A stretch of 64,000 nt of DNA, taken from positions 124,001 to 188,000 of the forward strand of contig CAZMOB010000002.1 of the NCBI GenBank assembly GCA_964567995.1, given 5' to 3'. Position numbers and translations under genes: made by a program. Under the pieces are notes generated by a model. That model had not been told where the DNA came from, did not search any database, and saw nothing but the letters and a program-made list of their open reading frames with translations. This document shows, piece by piece, positions 24,851 to 33,186 of the stretch. Each line of letters begins with the position of its first letter. Position 1 is the first letter of the stretch. This DNA is from JAGOTP01 sp964567995 (lineage in GTDB: Bacteria; Patescibacteriota; Patescibacteriia; 2-12-FULL-60-25).

Positions 24851-25184
24851 CCCCCCTCCCGCTGCTCGCTCGTCACCGCGAGCAGCGGACACCTTCCCAC
24901 CTCGTGACCTCCCGCCCCACAAGAGCGTGAGTCAAAGCCCTGAAGTCCTTCGGGCAACTAATCGCCGCCCTTTAGCCGCTTCGCACATTAACGCCTTGAA
25001 GGAACTTGCCTTCGTTTGGCTCATGCCTGATCGGATCCCTTGGATCCAGGTCGCACGAGTCAAACGGAGGCTTTTACTTTTTCAGAGCATCAGTTTTTGA
25101 TGCATTTTATAATTGTTTGACACCCCCTTTGATTCATGGAACAGAGTAGTTGTAGGTCGGGTTCATTCTTGTTATTTTTGTGAT
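24851..25184 (+). other. 334-bp gap after the GC-rich island
   Basis: No gene. An 11-bp perfect hairpin (CCGCTGCTCGC at 24859-24869 with 24878-24888) follows the lipoprotein stop by 8 bp but has no T-run. About 240 nt of mixed composition follow with a GGATCC hairpin near 25040, then a small terminator-like hairpin at 25087-25108. A TTGACA at 25119 lacks a clear -10 box. Confidence 0.6.
25087..25108 (+). terminator. Small terminator
   Basis: GCATCA (25087-25092) pairs with TGATGC (25098-25103) and is followed by ATTTT. It marks the right edge of the GC-rich transcription unit. Confidence 0.5.
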
Positions 25185-25565
25185 ATGAAGCAGCGCACCT
25201 CATTATCGAAAGAACCGACATTAACGACAATCGTTTCTTCGATTCAGGAGTTGAGTGCGGTCGTGAAAGGTCTGGATCGAAAAGTTGATGGTTTGGACCA
25301 AAAGATAGATCATTTCGACCAGGTGTTTGAGAAAAGATTTGAAGAAGTGAAAGAAGTGGTCGAATTCCTCAAGGAGAATGCTGTGACAAGAGATGAGCTG
25401 GATGCAGAATTTGAAGAAGTTCAGGCACAGATCCGAGCTTCGGGAAATGAAACAATTCAACATATCGATGGCCTCGTCCACCTTTATATGAAGCAAGAAG
25501 TTGAGCTTGCGGCCGTCGCTCATCGAATTACGCGTCACGAGGAAACGATGCACGGAAAAAAGTAG
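25185..25565 (+). CDS. Short coiled-coil protein
   Basis: 126 residues, charged and helical. LDRKVDGLDQKIDHFDQVFEKRFEEVKEVV (positions about 30-59) is a clear heptad stretch, and a second helix follows NAVTRDELDAEFEEV. Proteins of this build are common in Patescibacteria and have no assigned function. The ATG at 25185 is the first Met after the AT-rich upstream part; no ribosome binding site. A similar 15-bp sequence (CATGGAACnGAGTAG) lies at 25136 and 25595, on both sides of this gene. Confidence 0.7.
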   Translation: MKQRTSLSKEPTLTTIVSSIQELSAVVKGLDRKVDGLDQKIDHFDQVFEKRFEEVKEVVEFLKENAVTRDELDAEFEEVQAQIRASGNETIQHIDGLVHLYMKQEVELAAVAHRITRHEETMHGKK

Positions 25566-25614
25566 GCTTGTCCACAATTGACGAGCCTTCTGAAGCATGG
25601 AACGGAGTAGATAT

Positions 25615-25800
25615 ATGAAATCTCTCCCCGAACTCTATCGCTTACGTCCAAATACTCGTTCGCTGCATCTGCCTGGTCCGGCGTTTGTTCCACCGCATTG
25701 GTATCGTTTGGGATTTTTGGTTCGGGCGGCGGCTAAGCGACGGGGACTTAAAAATCCCTTCGATCAACCACCATTCGATCAAAGTCCGGCCACCTGCTAG
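25615..25800 (+). CDS. Small basic protein, unrecognised
   Basis: 61 residues, Arg/Pro rich (LYRLRPNTRSLHLPGPAFVPP, then RAAAKRRGLKNP). No family recognised. ATG at 25615 follows GGAGTAG at a suitable distance, which supports expression. Its stop codon TAG forms part of the -10 box proposed for holB (TAGGCT). The two genes are 9 bp apart. Confidence 0.55.
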   Translation: MKSLPELYRLRPNTRSLHLPGPAFVPPHWYRLGFLVRAAAKRRGLKNPFDQPPFDQSPATC

Positions 25801-25809
25801 GCTTGGCTC

Positions 25810-26781
25810 ATGTTGCCGCTATTCGATGATGTCATTGGCCACGAACAAATTCGTGATGTGCTCTCGCGAGTCGTCGCGCGCCCGGGTCAGGCATATTTAT
25901 TTCACGGTCCTCACGGAGTAGGGAAGCGGATGGTAGCGGAACGATTTGCGGCAGCGTTGTTATTTTCTTCTGAAGAGCAAGCACGTCTTGATCGCAGCCG
26001 TTTACCGGCGCAACTCCAAGCACACCCGGATTTCATTCGCTTTGAGCGTGAGGAGGGAGCGAAAGAGTTTTCCGTTCGTCAGGTGCGTGAGTTGTTGCAG
26101 CGACTCGCCTTGTCTTCCGCGCGTGGGGGGAAGATCGTAATTTTGATAGAAGAAGCGGATACGCTGAATGAAGAAGGCTGTAACGCCCTTTTGAAAACGG
26201 TTGAAGAACCTTCTGCGGCGTTAGTGTTTCTCTTTCTTGCGGAACGGCCAGATCGCTTACCAGCAACGTTGCGCTCACGTTTAGCGCCGCTCGCGTTTTC
26301 TCGTGTTCCTAAAGCGCCGCTCACAGATTGGCTAAAGACGTCGCACTCTGTAACAAATCCTGAAGTGTTGGCTGAAGCCGCTCGCGGCTGTCCGGGTCAA
26401 GCGCTTCGGATTCTCAAAGATTTAGCCGCTTGGCAAAGGGCCAAAGAGCGAACCAATGCGACGACAGAGCAGTTACTGCATGGTGATCTTGGAATCCGCC
26501 TGGTGGCGATTGATCGTTTAGTGGGCGATGTCGAACGACAGGAGGACCCTGTTCGAGGCTGGCAGGAGGTTTTGGAACAATCCGAACAAGCGATTCGTGC
26601 CGAGTGGCTTTCGCATCCGCTTGAAACGGTTCGTATGGCGCGCGGACTTATCCACGCCTCTAAACTGGTAGGGGGATCCCTTTCTCCGCGTTTTGCGCTA
26701 GAATGGAACGGAACTTTACCTCTCGTTCCCGATCATTTTATTCCACGCTCTCTCGATTCGTCCTCTCTTTTCTCTCTATGA
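25810..26781 (+). CDS. holB: DNA polymerase III delta-prime subunit (clamp loader)
   Basis: 323 residues, normal for delta-prime. AAA+ fold: DVIGHEQIRDVL box near the N terminus, P-loop GPHGVGKRM (about 33-41), Walker B-like KIVILIEEADTL (about 109), sensor 1 and the SRC-like arginine-finger region (TLRSRLAPLAFS). The zinc-module cysteines of tau/gamma are absent. It loads the sliding clamp with tau/gamma. The ATG is 6 nt after TAGGCT with an upstream TGC (extended -10). It overlaps the next gene by 4 bp. Confidence 0.88.
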   Translation: MLPLFDDVIGHEQIRDVLSRVVARPGQAYLFHGPHGVGKRMVAERFAAALLFSSEEQARLDRSRLPAQLQAHPDFIRFEREEGAKEFSVRQVRELLQRLALSSARGGKIVILIEEADTLNEEGCNALLKTVEEPSAALVFLFLAERPDRLPATLRSRLAPLAFSRVPKAPLTDWLKTSHSVTNPEVLAEAARGCPGQALRILKDLAAWQRAKERTNATTEQLLHGDLGIRLVAIDRLVGDVERQEDPVRGWQEVLEQSEQAIRAEWLSHPLETVRMARGLIHASKLVGGSLSPRFALEWNGTLPLVPDHFIPRSLDSSSLFSL

Positions 26782-27842
26782 ATCGCCGGTCTCTCCTCCT
26801 CGTTCCGTTGCTTGCCCTGTCTCTCATGGGTGCTGGTTGTTTCGGCTTGGGAGGTGCAGATAAAACCGTGTTAGGTGATGGAGGGGTCTTCCGGACTCGT
26901 GATGAGGCCGTGAAATGGGAGCAATTAAAGGTCTTGAATTTGGACACACAGATTGGAAGTACGGTTGAACTTGGAACTGTGACGGCAGCGCTTGATCCAC
27001 AAGATCAAAATACGATCTATGTTGGGACAGCCGAGAATGGGCTTATGTATAGCACGAATAATGGGCAGTCTTGGCAGCTTGCGACTGGGCTAACGAAAGG
27101 GAAAATCAACGGCATCGTCGTTGATACGAAGGACAAATGTACCGTGTATGTCTTGCGGGCTAATCAAATTCACAAGACAACCACCTGCGGACGCGAGTGG
27201 AGTGAAGCTTGGTCGCATCCTCGCGCGAATACAGCGATCACCGCGATCGCTGGGGATTGGTACAATCCAAAGACGCTCTATATCGGTACATCAGATGGCG
27301 ACATTCTTCGTTCAGACGATGGAGCGATGACCTGGCGCCCGATGCAGCGTGTCGATAACAATCGCATCAATGATGTGAAAGTCGATCCAAAAGATTCGCG
27401 CGTCATTTATGTAGCCACCAACGGAGCCGGTGTCTTGAAGAGTATCGATGGGGGAGCGAGTTGGATTGAGATTCGTCAGCAATTCCAAGAGTTCCAGTAT
27501 GCCCGTACCCCAAAATTGCTCGTCCTTGATCCGAATACCCGTGATCGCGTCTACCACATTTCCAAATATGGATTACTCGTGAGTGATGATGCTGGTGCGA
27601 GCTGGCGTGCGGTCACGTTGCCAACCGCGCCTCAAGATACGGAGATCAGTGCCTTCATTGTCCATCCAAAAGACCCGAATATCCTTGTTTATTCGACCGC
27701 GAGCGCTCTTGTGTTCAGTAAAGATGGGGGCGTCAGCTGGGCTTCGAAAAAGCTTCCAACCAAGCGTGGTGTTGCCTGGATGACCTATAGCCGAGAAGAT
27801 AAGCCGGCCTTGTTGGTGGGTGCGTTACCGCTTAAGAAATAG
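26778..27842 (+). CDS. Lipoprotein with sortilin/BNR-type beta-propeller
   Basis: 354 residues. A lipoprotein signal peptide ends at GAGC (Cys about 19). The rest is a seven-bladed-type propeller with repeated blades carrying DPQDQNTIYVGTAENGLMYS, STNNGQSW, RSDDGAMTW, SIDGGASW and SKDGGVSW, the Asp-box (SxDxGxxW) repeats of sialidase/VPS10/YCF48 proteins. Probably an extracytoplasmic binding protein; the ligand is unknown. Its ATG overlaps the holB stop (ATGA), so the two are translationally coupled. Confidence 0.82.
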   Translation: MNRRSLLLVPLLALSLMGAGCFGLGGADKTVLGDGGVFRTRDEAVKWEQLKVLNLDTQIGSTVELGTVTAALDPQDQNTIYVGTAENGLMYSTNNGQSWQLATGLTKGKINGIVVDTKDKCTVYVLRANQIHKTTTCGREWSEAWSHPRANTAITAIAGDWYNPKTLYIGTSDGDILRSDDGAMTWRPMQRVDNNRINDVKVDPKDSRVIYVATNGAGVLKSIDGGASWIEIRQQFQEFQYARTPKLLVLDPNTRDRVYHISKYGLLVSDDAGASWRAVTLPTAPQDTEISAFIVHPKDPNILVYSTASALVFSKDGGVSWASKKLPTKRGVAWMTYSREDKPALLVGALPLKK

Positions 27843-27896
27843 CCTTTTGACCGTTCCGCTCTTCCTTGGCATCATGCCATAGACACACTTTTGTCT

Positions 27897-28451
27897 ATGG
27901 CCAACCACATTGATGATCATCGCAGCGAGTTCCAGGGAACGATCGACCATTTTGCGAAAGAACTGCAGGGATTACGAACCGGCCGAGCCCATGCCGCCTT
28001 GGTTGAGAATATCCGTGTCGAGGCCTATGGCCAATCGATGGATTTGAAATCTGTTTGTTCCATTACGATCCCGGACGCCAAAACCATCCAGATGGAACCG
28101 TGGGATAAGTCCGTGGTGAAGGATGTCGAAAAGGCCTTGATCGACGCGTCTCTTGGGATGCAGCCAAACGTCGCGGGAACATCAATTCGTCTTGTAATGC
28201 CACCGATGACCGAAGAAACACGCAAGAATATGGTGAAAGTCTTGCATCAAAAAGAGGAGCTCGCCAAGGTCGGAATCCGGAACGTCCGCGAAAAAGTGAA
28301 ATCGCTCATCACGGCTGACGAAAAGAACAAGGTCATTTCCGAAGATGAAAAACGTCGCCAACTGGAACGGCTGGATAAAACCGTTGCTGAGTGGAACGGC
28401 AAGATCGATACGATGACCGCAGAGAAAGAAAAAGACGTCCTGACGATCTAG
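27897..28451 (+). CDS. frr: Ribosome recycling factor
   Basis: 184 residues, normal length. LQGLRTGRAHAALVENIRVEAY in the first helix/hinge and the C-terminal EEKRR-like helix with KDVLTI are typical. RRF splits post-termination ribosomes with EF-G. It sits just before glyRS in the rightward block. Confidence 0.96.
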   Translation: MANHIDDHRSEFQGTIDHFAKELQGLRTGRAHAALVENIRVEAYGQSMDLKSVCSITIPDAKTIQMEPWDKSVVKDVEKALIDASLGMQPNVAGTSIRLVMPPMTEETRKNMVKVLHQKEELAKVGIRNVREKVKSLITADEKNKVISEDEKRRQLERLDKTVAEWNGKIDTMTAEKEKDVLTI

Positions 28452-28475
28452 TTGTTCTTCAAAAACCTCCTCTCT

Positions 28476-29888
28476 ATGTCCACGCCTCTTACCATGGAGT
28501 CGCTCGTTGCATTGTGCAAACGTCGCGGCTTTGTCTACCCTTCCTCCGAAATCTACGGTGGCTTTTCGGCCATCTACGACTTCGGTCCGTATGGTGTAGA
28601 GCTGAAAAACAATATCGCTGAAGCTTGGCGTCGCTCGATGATTCAGCAGCGTTCGGATGTCGTCGGTTTAGATAGCGCCATCTTCATGCACCCGAAGACG
28701 TGGAAAGCTTCTGGCCACGTCGATAGCTTTAACGATCCACAGATCGATTGCCGCGATTGTAAGAACCGGATGCGAGCGGACCATTTGCTCGAAAAATTCG
28801 ATATAGATGCGGATAAGATGCCGGTCGAACAGATCAACGCTGAGCTTGATGCGTTGCGCGCCAAGGGCACGAAAGTTGCCTGTGATAAGTGCGGTAAGAC
28901 CAATCTGACCCCAGCGCGTCAGTTCTCGATGATGGTGAAGTCCAATTTGGGCGCACCCGTCGATGAACTCACCGAAGAAAATATGGTGTATCTGCGCGCC
29001 GAGACTTGTCAGGGCATTTATTTGAACTACAAAAACGTCATCGATACGGTTCACCCAAAGCTTCCGTTCGGGATCGCTCAGGTCGGAAAAGCCTTTCGTA
29101 ACGAAATTGTTGCTCGCCAGTTCATCTTCCGTACGCGTGAACTCGAGCAAATGGAATTACAGTATTTCATTCGTCCAGACATGAACGATGAAGTATTTGA
29201 GATGTGGCGTGAAACCCGTTGGAAATGGCTCTTGGAATACGGGATCAAAGAGGAAAATTTGAAGTGGTACAAGCATGTAAAACTCGCGCACTACGCGAAG
29301 AACGCCTACGATATTCAGTATAACTTCACGGCCTTTGGCGGATTCAAAGAATTGGAAGGGATCCACGCGCGAGGGGATTGGGACTTGTCGCAGCATGCAA
29401 AATTCTCGGGTGAACGCCTTGATTATTTTGATGAAACGACCGGACAGCGCTTTGTTCCGCATATTGTGGAAGCATCCATTGGTCTCGGCCGCGCCTTTGT
29501 CGCATTCTTACACGATGCATACACCGAAGAAGCGCTTGAGAATGGCGAAACGCGTATCGTGTTAAAATTCGATCCACGTCTCGCGCCGATCAAAGCAGCC
29601 GTGTTACCTCTTCAGAAAAAAGACGGTCTCGCTGATCTCGCAACTGACTTCACGATGCAGCTTCGCAAGACGGGCCTCATGGTTGAATACGACGATTCCG
29701 GTTCGATTGGAAAACGCTATCGTCGCCAAGATGAAATCGGTACCCCTTGGTGTATCACGATTGATTACACCACTAAAGAAGATCAGACCGTCACGATTCG
29801 TCATCGCGATTCCATGAAGCAGGAACGTGTTCCAATGTCTGATATCGCTGCCTGGCTCGAAAAAGAAACACGTTGGGTCCGTTCTTAA
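28476..29888 (+). CDS. glyQS: Glycyl-tRNA synthetase, alpha2 type
   Basis: 470 residues of the single-chain, eukaryote/Bacillus-Thermus-like class IIa GlyRS. Signs: LVALCKRRGFVYPSSEIYGG, YDFGPYGVELKNNI (motif 1 region), the insert with CRDCKNRMRAD and CDKCGKTN (two CxxC pairs, a probable zinc site), motif 2 FRNEI...FRTRELEQME, motif 3 GLGRAFVAFL, and a C-terminal anticodon-binding domain. Two glycine tRNAs (UCC, GCC) are in this window. ATG at 28476 is preferred to the longer frame from 28452. Confidence 0.95.
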   Translation: MSTPLTMESLVALCKRRGFVYPSSEIYGGFSAIYDFGPYGVELKNNIAEAWRRSMIQQRSDVVGLDSAIFMHPKTWKASGHVDSFNDPQIDCRDCKNRMRADHLLEKFDIDADKMPVEQINAELDALRAKGTKVACDKCGKTNLTPARQFSMMVKSNLGAPVDELTEENMVYLRAETCQGIYLNYKNVIDTVHPKLPFGIAQVGKAFRNEIVARQFIFRTRELEQMELQYFIRPDMNDEVFEMWRETRWKWLLEYGIKEENLKWYKHVKLAHYAKNAYDIQYNFTAFGGFKELEGIHARGDWDLSQHAKFSGERLDYFDETTGQRFVPHIVEASIGLGRAFVAFLHDAYTEEALENGETRIVLKFDPRLAPIKAAVLPLQKKDGLADLATDFTMQLRKTGLMVEYDDSGSIGKRYRRQDEIGTPWCITIDYTTKEDQTVTIRHRDSMKQERVPMSDIAAWLEKETRWVRS

Positions 29889-29891
29889 TTT

Positions 29892-31178
29892 ATGAAACAC
29901 ACTCTGCACCATCGCACTCTCTCGAATGGGATCCCGCTCTTTTTGATCCCGCGTTCAGATGTTCCGTCGGCAACAATCATGGTTTCGGTAAACGTTGGGT
30001 CACGGTATGAGTCGGATGACATCGCTGGTGCCTCACATTTCATTGAACACTTGATGTTCAAGGGCACGAAGCGTCGTCCGACGAGTGTTGATATCAGCCG
30101 CGAATTAGACCGCTTCGGCGCTGAGTACAATGCGTACACATCAAAAGATACGACAACGTATTATGTGAAAATCGAAGCGGCCGAACTTCCGCGTGCGATT
30201 GATTTGATCAACGACATGTTGGCGCATTCGAAGTTTGATCAAGAAGAGTTGGATCGTGAGCGGAACGTCATTATTGAAGAAATCAACATGTACGACGACA
30301 ATCCAGCTTCGAAAATGGAGGACTTGTTGGAGGGTGTTGTCTTTGCCGGGAATGCACTCGGTCGCCCCATCGCGGGTCCACGTGAAGTAATCCGCAGTGT
30401 GTCTCGCGAAGCGCTCATGGCGTATCACGCTAAGCACTACACCCCATCACGCATGGCAGTTGCGATCGCGGGTAACATCTCAAAAGAAGCTGAAGCCAAG
30501 ATTCTCGCGACATTCGGCAAATGGAAGAAGCCTAAAAAAGAGATAACGCGTTCGATCGAGCTATTCGTTCCACGTCCTCCAAAAAAAGGGGACTGGTTGG
30601 CGTTTCATTCGAAGAAAACGGAACAGACGCAACTTGGGTTGTCCTTCCACGGATTATCTGCCCGCTCAGCCGATCTTCCTGCGGTAAAGCTGCTTGGGCA
30701 TATCTTAGGCGGTTCCATGTCATCGCGTCTGTTCGTAGAGGTACGTGAAAAGCGTGGCTTGTGTTATTTCGTCGGCGCTGGTCATACCTCGTTTGAAGAT
30801 ACGGGCGCCTTTACGATCAGCTCCGGTCTCGATCCGAAACGGATTCAAGAAGCGATTCAGGTGATCTGGCAGGAGCTCCAAAGAATCGTCGAGGAGGGAG
30901 TGACGGCGGCTGAACTCCGCCATGCCAAAGACCACATTCGAGGCAAGATGATGCTCTATTTTGAAGACACGTCGAACCAAGCGAGTTGGTATCTGCGCCA
31001 ATGGCAAACCTTCGGAAAACCCCGTGATCCAGAAGTCTCTTTGGCGGAGCTGGAAGCGGTTACTCAGGCTCAGGTAAAAGCTGCTGCAAAACGCTTATTT
31101 CAGCCAAATAATCTCTACGCTTCGTTGGTTGGACCCTTTAAGACCTCTCCCATTGCCCTTTTCGCCGGAATACGGTAA
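29892..31178 (+). CDS. M16 (insulinase-family) zinc metallopeptidase
   Basis: 428 residues, usual for single-chain bacterial M16B peptidases. The inverted zinc motif HFIEH (about 51-55, in GASHFIEHLMFKGT) and the distal Glu in ERNVIIEEINMYDDNP (about 128) are intact, so it should be active. The C-terminal half is the related second M16 domain (GHILGGSMSSRLF, VREKRGLCY). It lies 3 bp after glyRS and 15 bp before tpiA. Confidence 0.92.
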   Translation: MKHTLHHRTLSNGIPLFLIPRSDVPSATIMVSVNVGSRYESDDIAGASHFIEHLMFKGTKRRPTSVDISRELDRFGAEYNAYTSKDTTTYYVKIEAAELPRAIDLINDMLAHSKFDQEELDRERNVIIEEINMYDDNPASKMEDLLEGVVFAGNALGRPIAGPREVIRSVSREALMAYHAKHYTPSRMAVAIAGNISKEAEAKILATFGKWKKPKKEITRSIELFVPRPPKKGDWLAFHSKKTEQTQLGLSFHGLSARSADLPAVKLLGHILGGSMSSRLFVEVREKRGLCYFVGAGHTSFEDTGAFTISSGLDPKRIQEAIQVIWQELQRIVEEGVTAAELRHAKDHIRGKMMLYFEDTSNQASWYLRQWQTFGKPRDPEVSLAELEAVTQAQVKAAAKRLFQPNNLYASLVGPFKTSPIALFAGIR

Positions 31179-31193
31179 GCATGGGGGGTCTCT

Positions 31194-31952
31194 ATGCGAA
31201 AATGGATCATCGCAAACTGGAAAATGCACTATGGCCCCATGAAGGCTGGCGCTTGGATTCGGGCCTTCCGTCGTGAGCGTTTGCCGAAAGAACTCGACAT
31301 TGGTGTTGCCGTATCAGCCGTGTCTTTGCCAGCCGCTCGGGCGTCGCTTGGTCGTGCTGGCGTCCCAACTCTCGGTGCACAAAATACCTTCTGGTCAGAC
31401 GACGGACCATTTACCGGTGAAACATCGCCGCAGATGCTAAAAGAGTTTGCGCTTTCCTTCTGTTTGGTTGGGCATAGTGAGCGCCGCATTCATCTTGGAG
31501 AGACGGATGAGATGGTCGCCAAGAAAGCGGAAGCGCTCCGCAAAAAAGGCATTCAGCCCGTGATTTGTATTGGGGAAACAGATGCACAGAAGAAAAAAGG
31601 TGAAACATTGAAGGTTGTTCGTAAACAGCTGACGGATGCGTTGAAGGATTGGGACATGAAGGATCAGTCGATGCTTCCAGCCTTCGCCTACGAGCCAATT
31701 TGGGCGATCGGAACGAATAAAGCGTGTTCAGCGCAAGAAGCGCGTGTGGTACACGAAGGGCTGCGCACAACGCTCACAAAACTGTTTGGAGAGCGTGCCA
31801 AGAATGTCCATATTTTGTATGGAGGTTCCGTAGATATGCGGAACGTGTCAGAATACCTATCAACCACCGAGATTGATGGCGTACTAGTTGGATCGGCGTC
31901 TCTCGACCCACGCGCCTTTGGGCTCCTGTGTCGTTCGGCGGTTCCCGCGTAA
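31194..31952 (+). CDS. tpiA: Triose-phosphate isomerase
   Basis: 252 residues, normal length. Active-site residues are present: ANWKMH (Lys, about 10), GHSERR (His about 92), AYEPIWAIGT (Glu about 164), and the phosphate loops YGGSVD and LVGSASLD. It interconverts DHAP and glyceraldehyde-3-phosphate, working with the aldolase at 7.4 kb. It is followed 2 bp later by the TPR gene. Confidence 0.96.
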   Translation: MRKWIIANWKMHYGPMKAGAWIRAFRRERLPKELDIGVAVSAVSLPAARASLGRAGVPTLGAQNTFWSDDGPFTGETSPQMLKEFALSFCLVGHSERRIHLGETDEMVAKKAEALRKKGIQPVICIGETDAQKKKGETLKVVRKQLTDALKDWDMKDQSMLPAFAYEPIWAIGTNKACSAQEARVVHEGLRTTLTKLFGERAKNVHILYGGSVDMRNVSEYLSTTEIDGVLVGSASLDPRAFGLLCRSAVPA

Positions 31953-31954
31953 GC

Positions 31955-32860
31955 ATGCTTTTGTCCCTTCTGCCGTTTTTAGGTGCCGTCGCGTGTGTCG
32001 GCATTGCTTTTTCGATTGTCCGAAAACATTGGTCCGAGATTCGGTTGCTTGATCCGGAATCGGTGAAAGAGGAACGTCAACGTCGCAAGCGTTTGGAGAT
32101 GATCCATCGTCGCTTCGATCGTATCCGCACTGAGCAGCTCTTGCCGTTCCGTCGCCTCGGACGAGCGATTGGGTTGGGAGCGACGGCGTTTCAAAAACGT
32201 CTTCAAGAACGCGTGCAAAATTTCGAAACAACCTATCGTTCGGTAAAAAATCCCTTTTCGGCCATTGCTCCTACGACGCGTGAGCGCATCAAGACCCTGC
32301 TGTCTGAAGGGCGTTCACTCGCTCGCGATCTTAAATTCGCCGACGCCGAACGCCGCTATTTGGAGATCTTATCCTTGGATACGCGTCATGTGGATGCGTA
32401 CAAAGGGCTTGGGTTGATCTATTTGAAACAGAAGCTGTATCCGCAAGCTCGTGAAACCTTCGAATTCTTGCTCAAGCTGAAAAAGACCGACGATGCGATC
32501 TACGCCGGATTGGCCGAAATCTCAGAAGCCGAAGGTGATCTCATGAAAGCGGAACATCATCGCGAAAAAGCCGTCGAACTCGGAGCGCGCCAGCCGCAGC
32601 GTTACGCCGAATTGGCTGAGTTCTTGCTCCGACAGGATCGTCCAGCGGAGGCGTTGGTTCAGGCGGAAAAAGCTGTAGCTCGAGAGTCGGGGAGTGCTCG
32701 GTATATTGAGTTGGCCTTGGAAACCGCCCTGGCCGCCAAAGACGCGAAGCGTGCCCGCCACTGGTACGATCGCTATCGCTTGTCTGCGGAAGATCAGCAA
32801 CGTTTTCAGGCCTTACGTGAGAAGGTGGAAAAGCTCGAACTCCCCGAAAAGAAACGCTAG
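31955..32860 (+). CDS. Membrane-anchored TPR-repeat protein
   Basis: 301 residues. One N-terminal membrane helix (about 3-22, LSLLPFLGAVACVGIAFSIV), a basic helical segment, then tetratricopeptide repeats from about 110 to 285 (for example AERRYLEILSLDTRHVDAYK and ARETFEFLLKLKKTDDAIYA). The domain probably faces the cytoplasm and scaffolds partners; no specific function can be assigned. Confidence 0.82.
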   Translation: MLLSLLPFLGAVACVGIAFSIVRKHWSEIRLLDPESVKEERQRRKRLEMIHRRFDRIRTEQLLPFRRLGRAIGLGATAFQKRLQERVQNFETTYRSVKNPFSAIAPTTRERIKTLLSEGRSLARDLKFADAERRYLEILSLDTRHVDAYKGLGLIYLKQKLYPQARETFEFLLKLKKTDDAIYAGLAEISEAEGDLMKAEHHREKAVELGARQPQRYAELAEFLLRQDRPAEALVQAEKAVARESGSARYIELALETALAAKDAKRARHWYDRYRLSAEDQQRFQALREKVEKLELPEKKR

Positions 32861-32870
32861 CCCCTAACCC

Positions 32871-32899
32871 TTGACGCTCCGTGCCAAAAAAGGAACAAT
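32871..32899 (+). promoter_or_regulatory. Promoter of the tRNA-Thr/tRNA-Tyr pair
   Basis: TTGACG at 32871-32876, a 17-nt spacer and AACAAT at 32894-32899. The predicted start is about 28 nt before the tRNA-Thr 5' end. Confidence 0.6.
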
Positions 32900-32933
32900 A
32901 CAGCCACTTTTACACTCTGTGTAACAAGTAAAT

Positions 32934-33009
32934 GCCGTTGTAGCTCAGTTGGTAGAGCACATCCATGGTAAGGATGAGGTCACCGGTTCAATTCCGGTCA
33001 ACGGCTCCA
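32934..33009 (+). tRNA. tRNA-Thr(GGU)
   Basis: A 76-nt cloverleaf: acceptor GCCGTTG with CAACGGC, anticodon loop ATGGTAA giving GGU, T-loop GGTTCAATTCC, encoded CCA. The discriminator base is U rather than the more usual A. The TGGA of the thrS T-box is exactly complementary to this UCCA end. Confidence 0.96.
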
Positions 33010-33010
33010 C

Positions 33011-33096
33011 GGGTAGGTACTGAAGTGGTCAAACAGGGCAGACTGTAAATCTGCTGGCTCACGCCTTCGAAGGTTCGAATCCTTCCCTGCCCACCA
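33011..33096 (+). tRNA. tRNA-Tyr(GUA)
   Basis: 86 nt with a long class II variable arm (TGGCTCACGCCTTCG), acceptor GGGTAGG with CCTGCCC, anticodon loop CTGTAAA giving GUA, and 3' ACCA encoded. It starts 2 nt after tRNA-Thr, so both come from one precursor. Confidence 0.96.
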
Positions 33097-33129
33097 TCAC
33101 AACTCAAGTGTTTTTCGGAGCACGAGAGG

Positions 33130-33160
33130 AAGGACGGCTTTTAGGGCCGTCCTTTGTGTT
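33130..33160 (+). terminator. Terminator of the tRNA pair
   Basis: AAGGACGGC (33130-33138) pairs with GCCGTCCTT (33146-33154) and is followed by TGTGTTTTAT. Confidence 0.8.
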
Positions 33161-33186
33161 TTATAGAAAATACAAGGAATTTCTTT

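Noticed and set aside
23717..24922. 401-residue minus-strand frame opposite the Cys-rich lipoprotein
   Set aside because: Same reason: GC-rich codons leave the reverse frame open; the plus strand has signal peptide and Cys repeats.
21736..25184. GC-rich island as contamination or chimeric assembly
   Set aside because: Not excluded, but milder GC-shifted genes occur throughout the window and the promoter sits in host-like DNA. Read coverage would decide.
25136..25610. 15-bp near-repeat CATGGAACnGAGTAG on both sides of the gene at 25185
   Set aside because: Too short to claim as a duplication or insertion scar; noted in the gene entry only.
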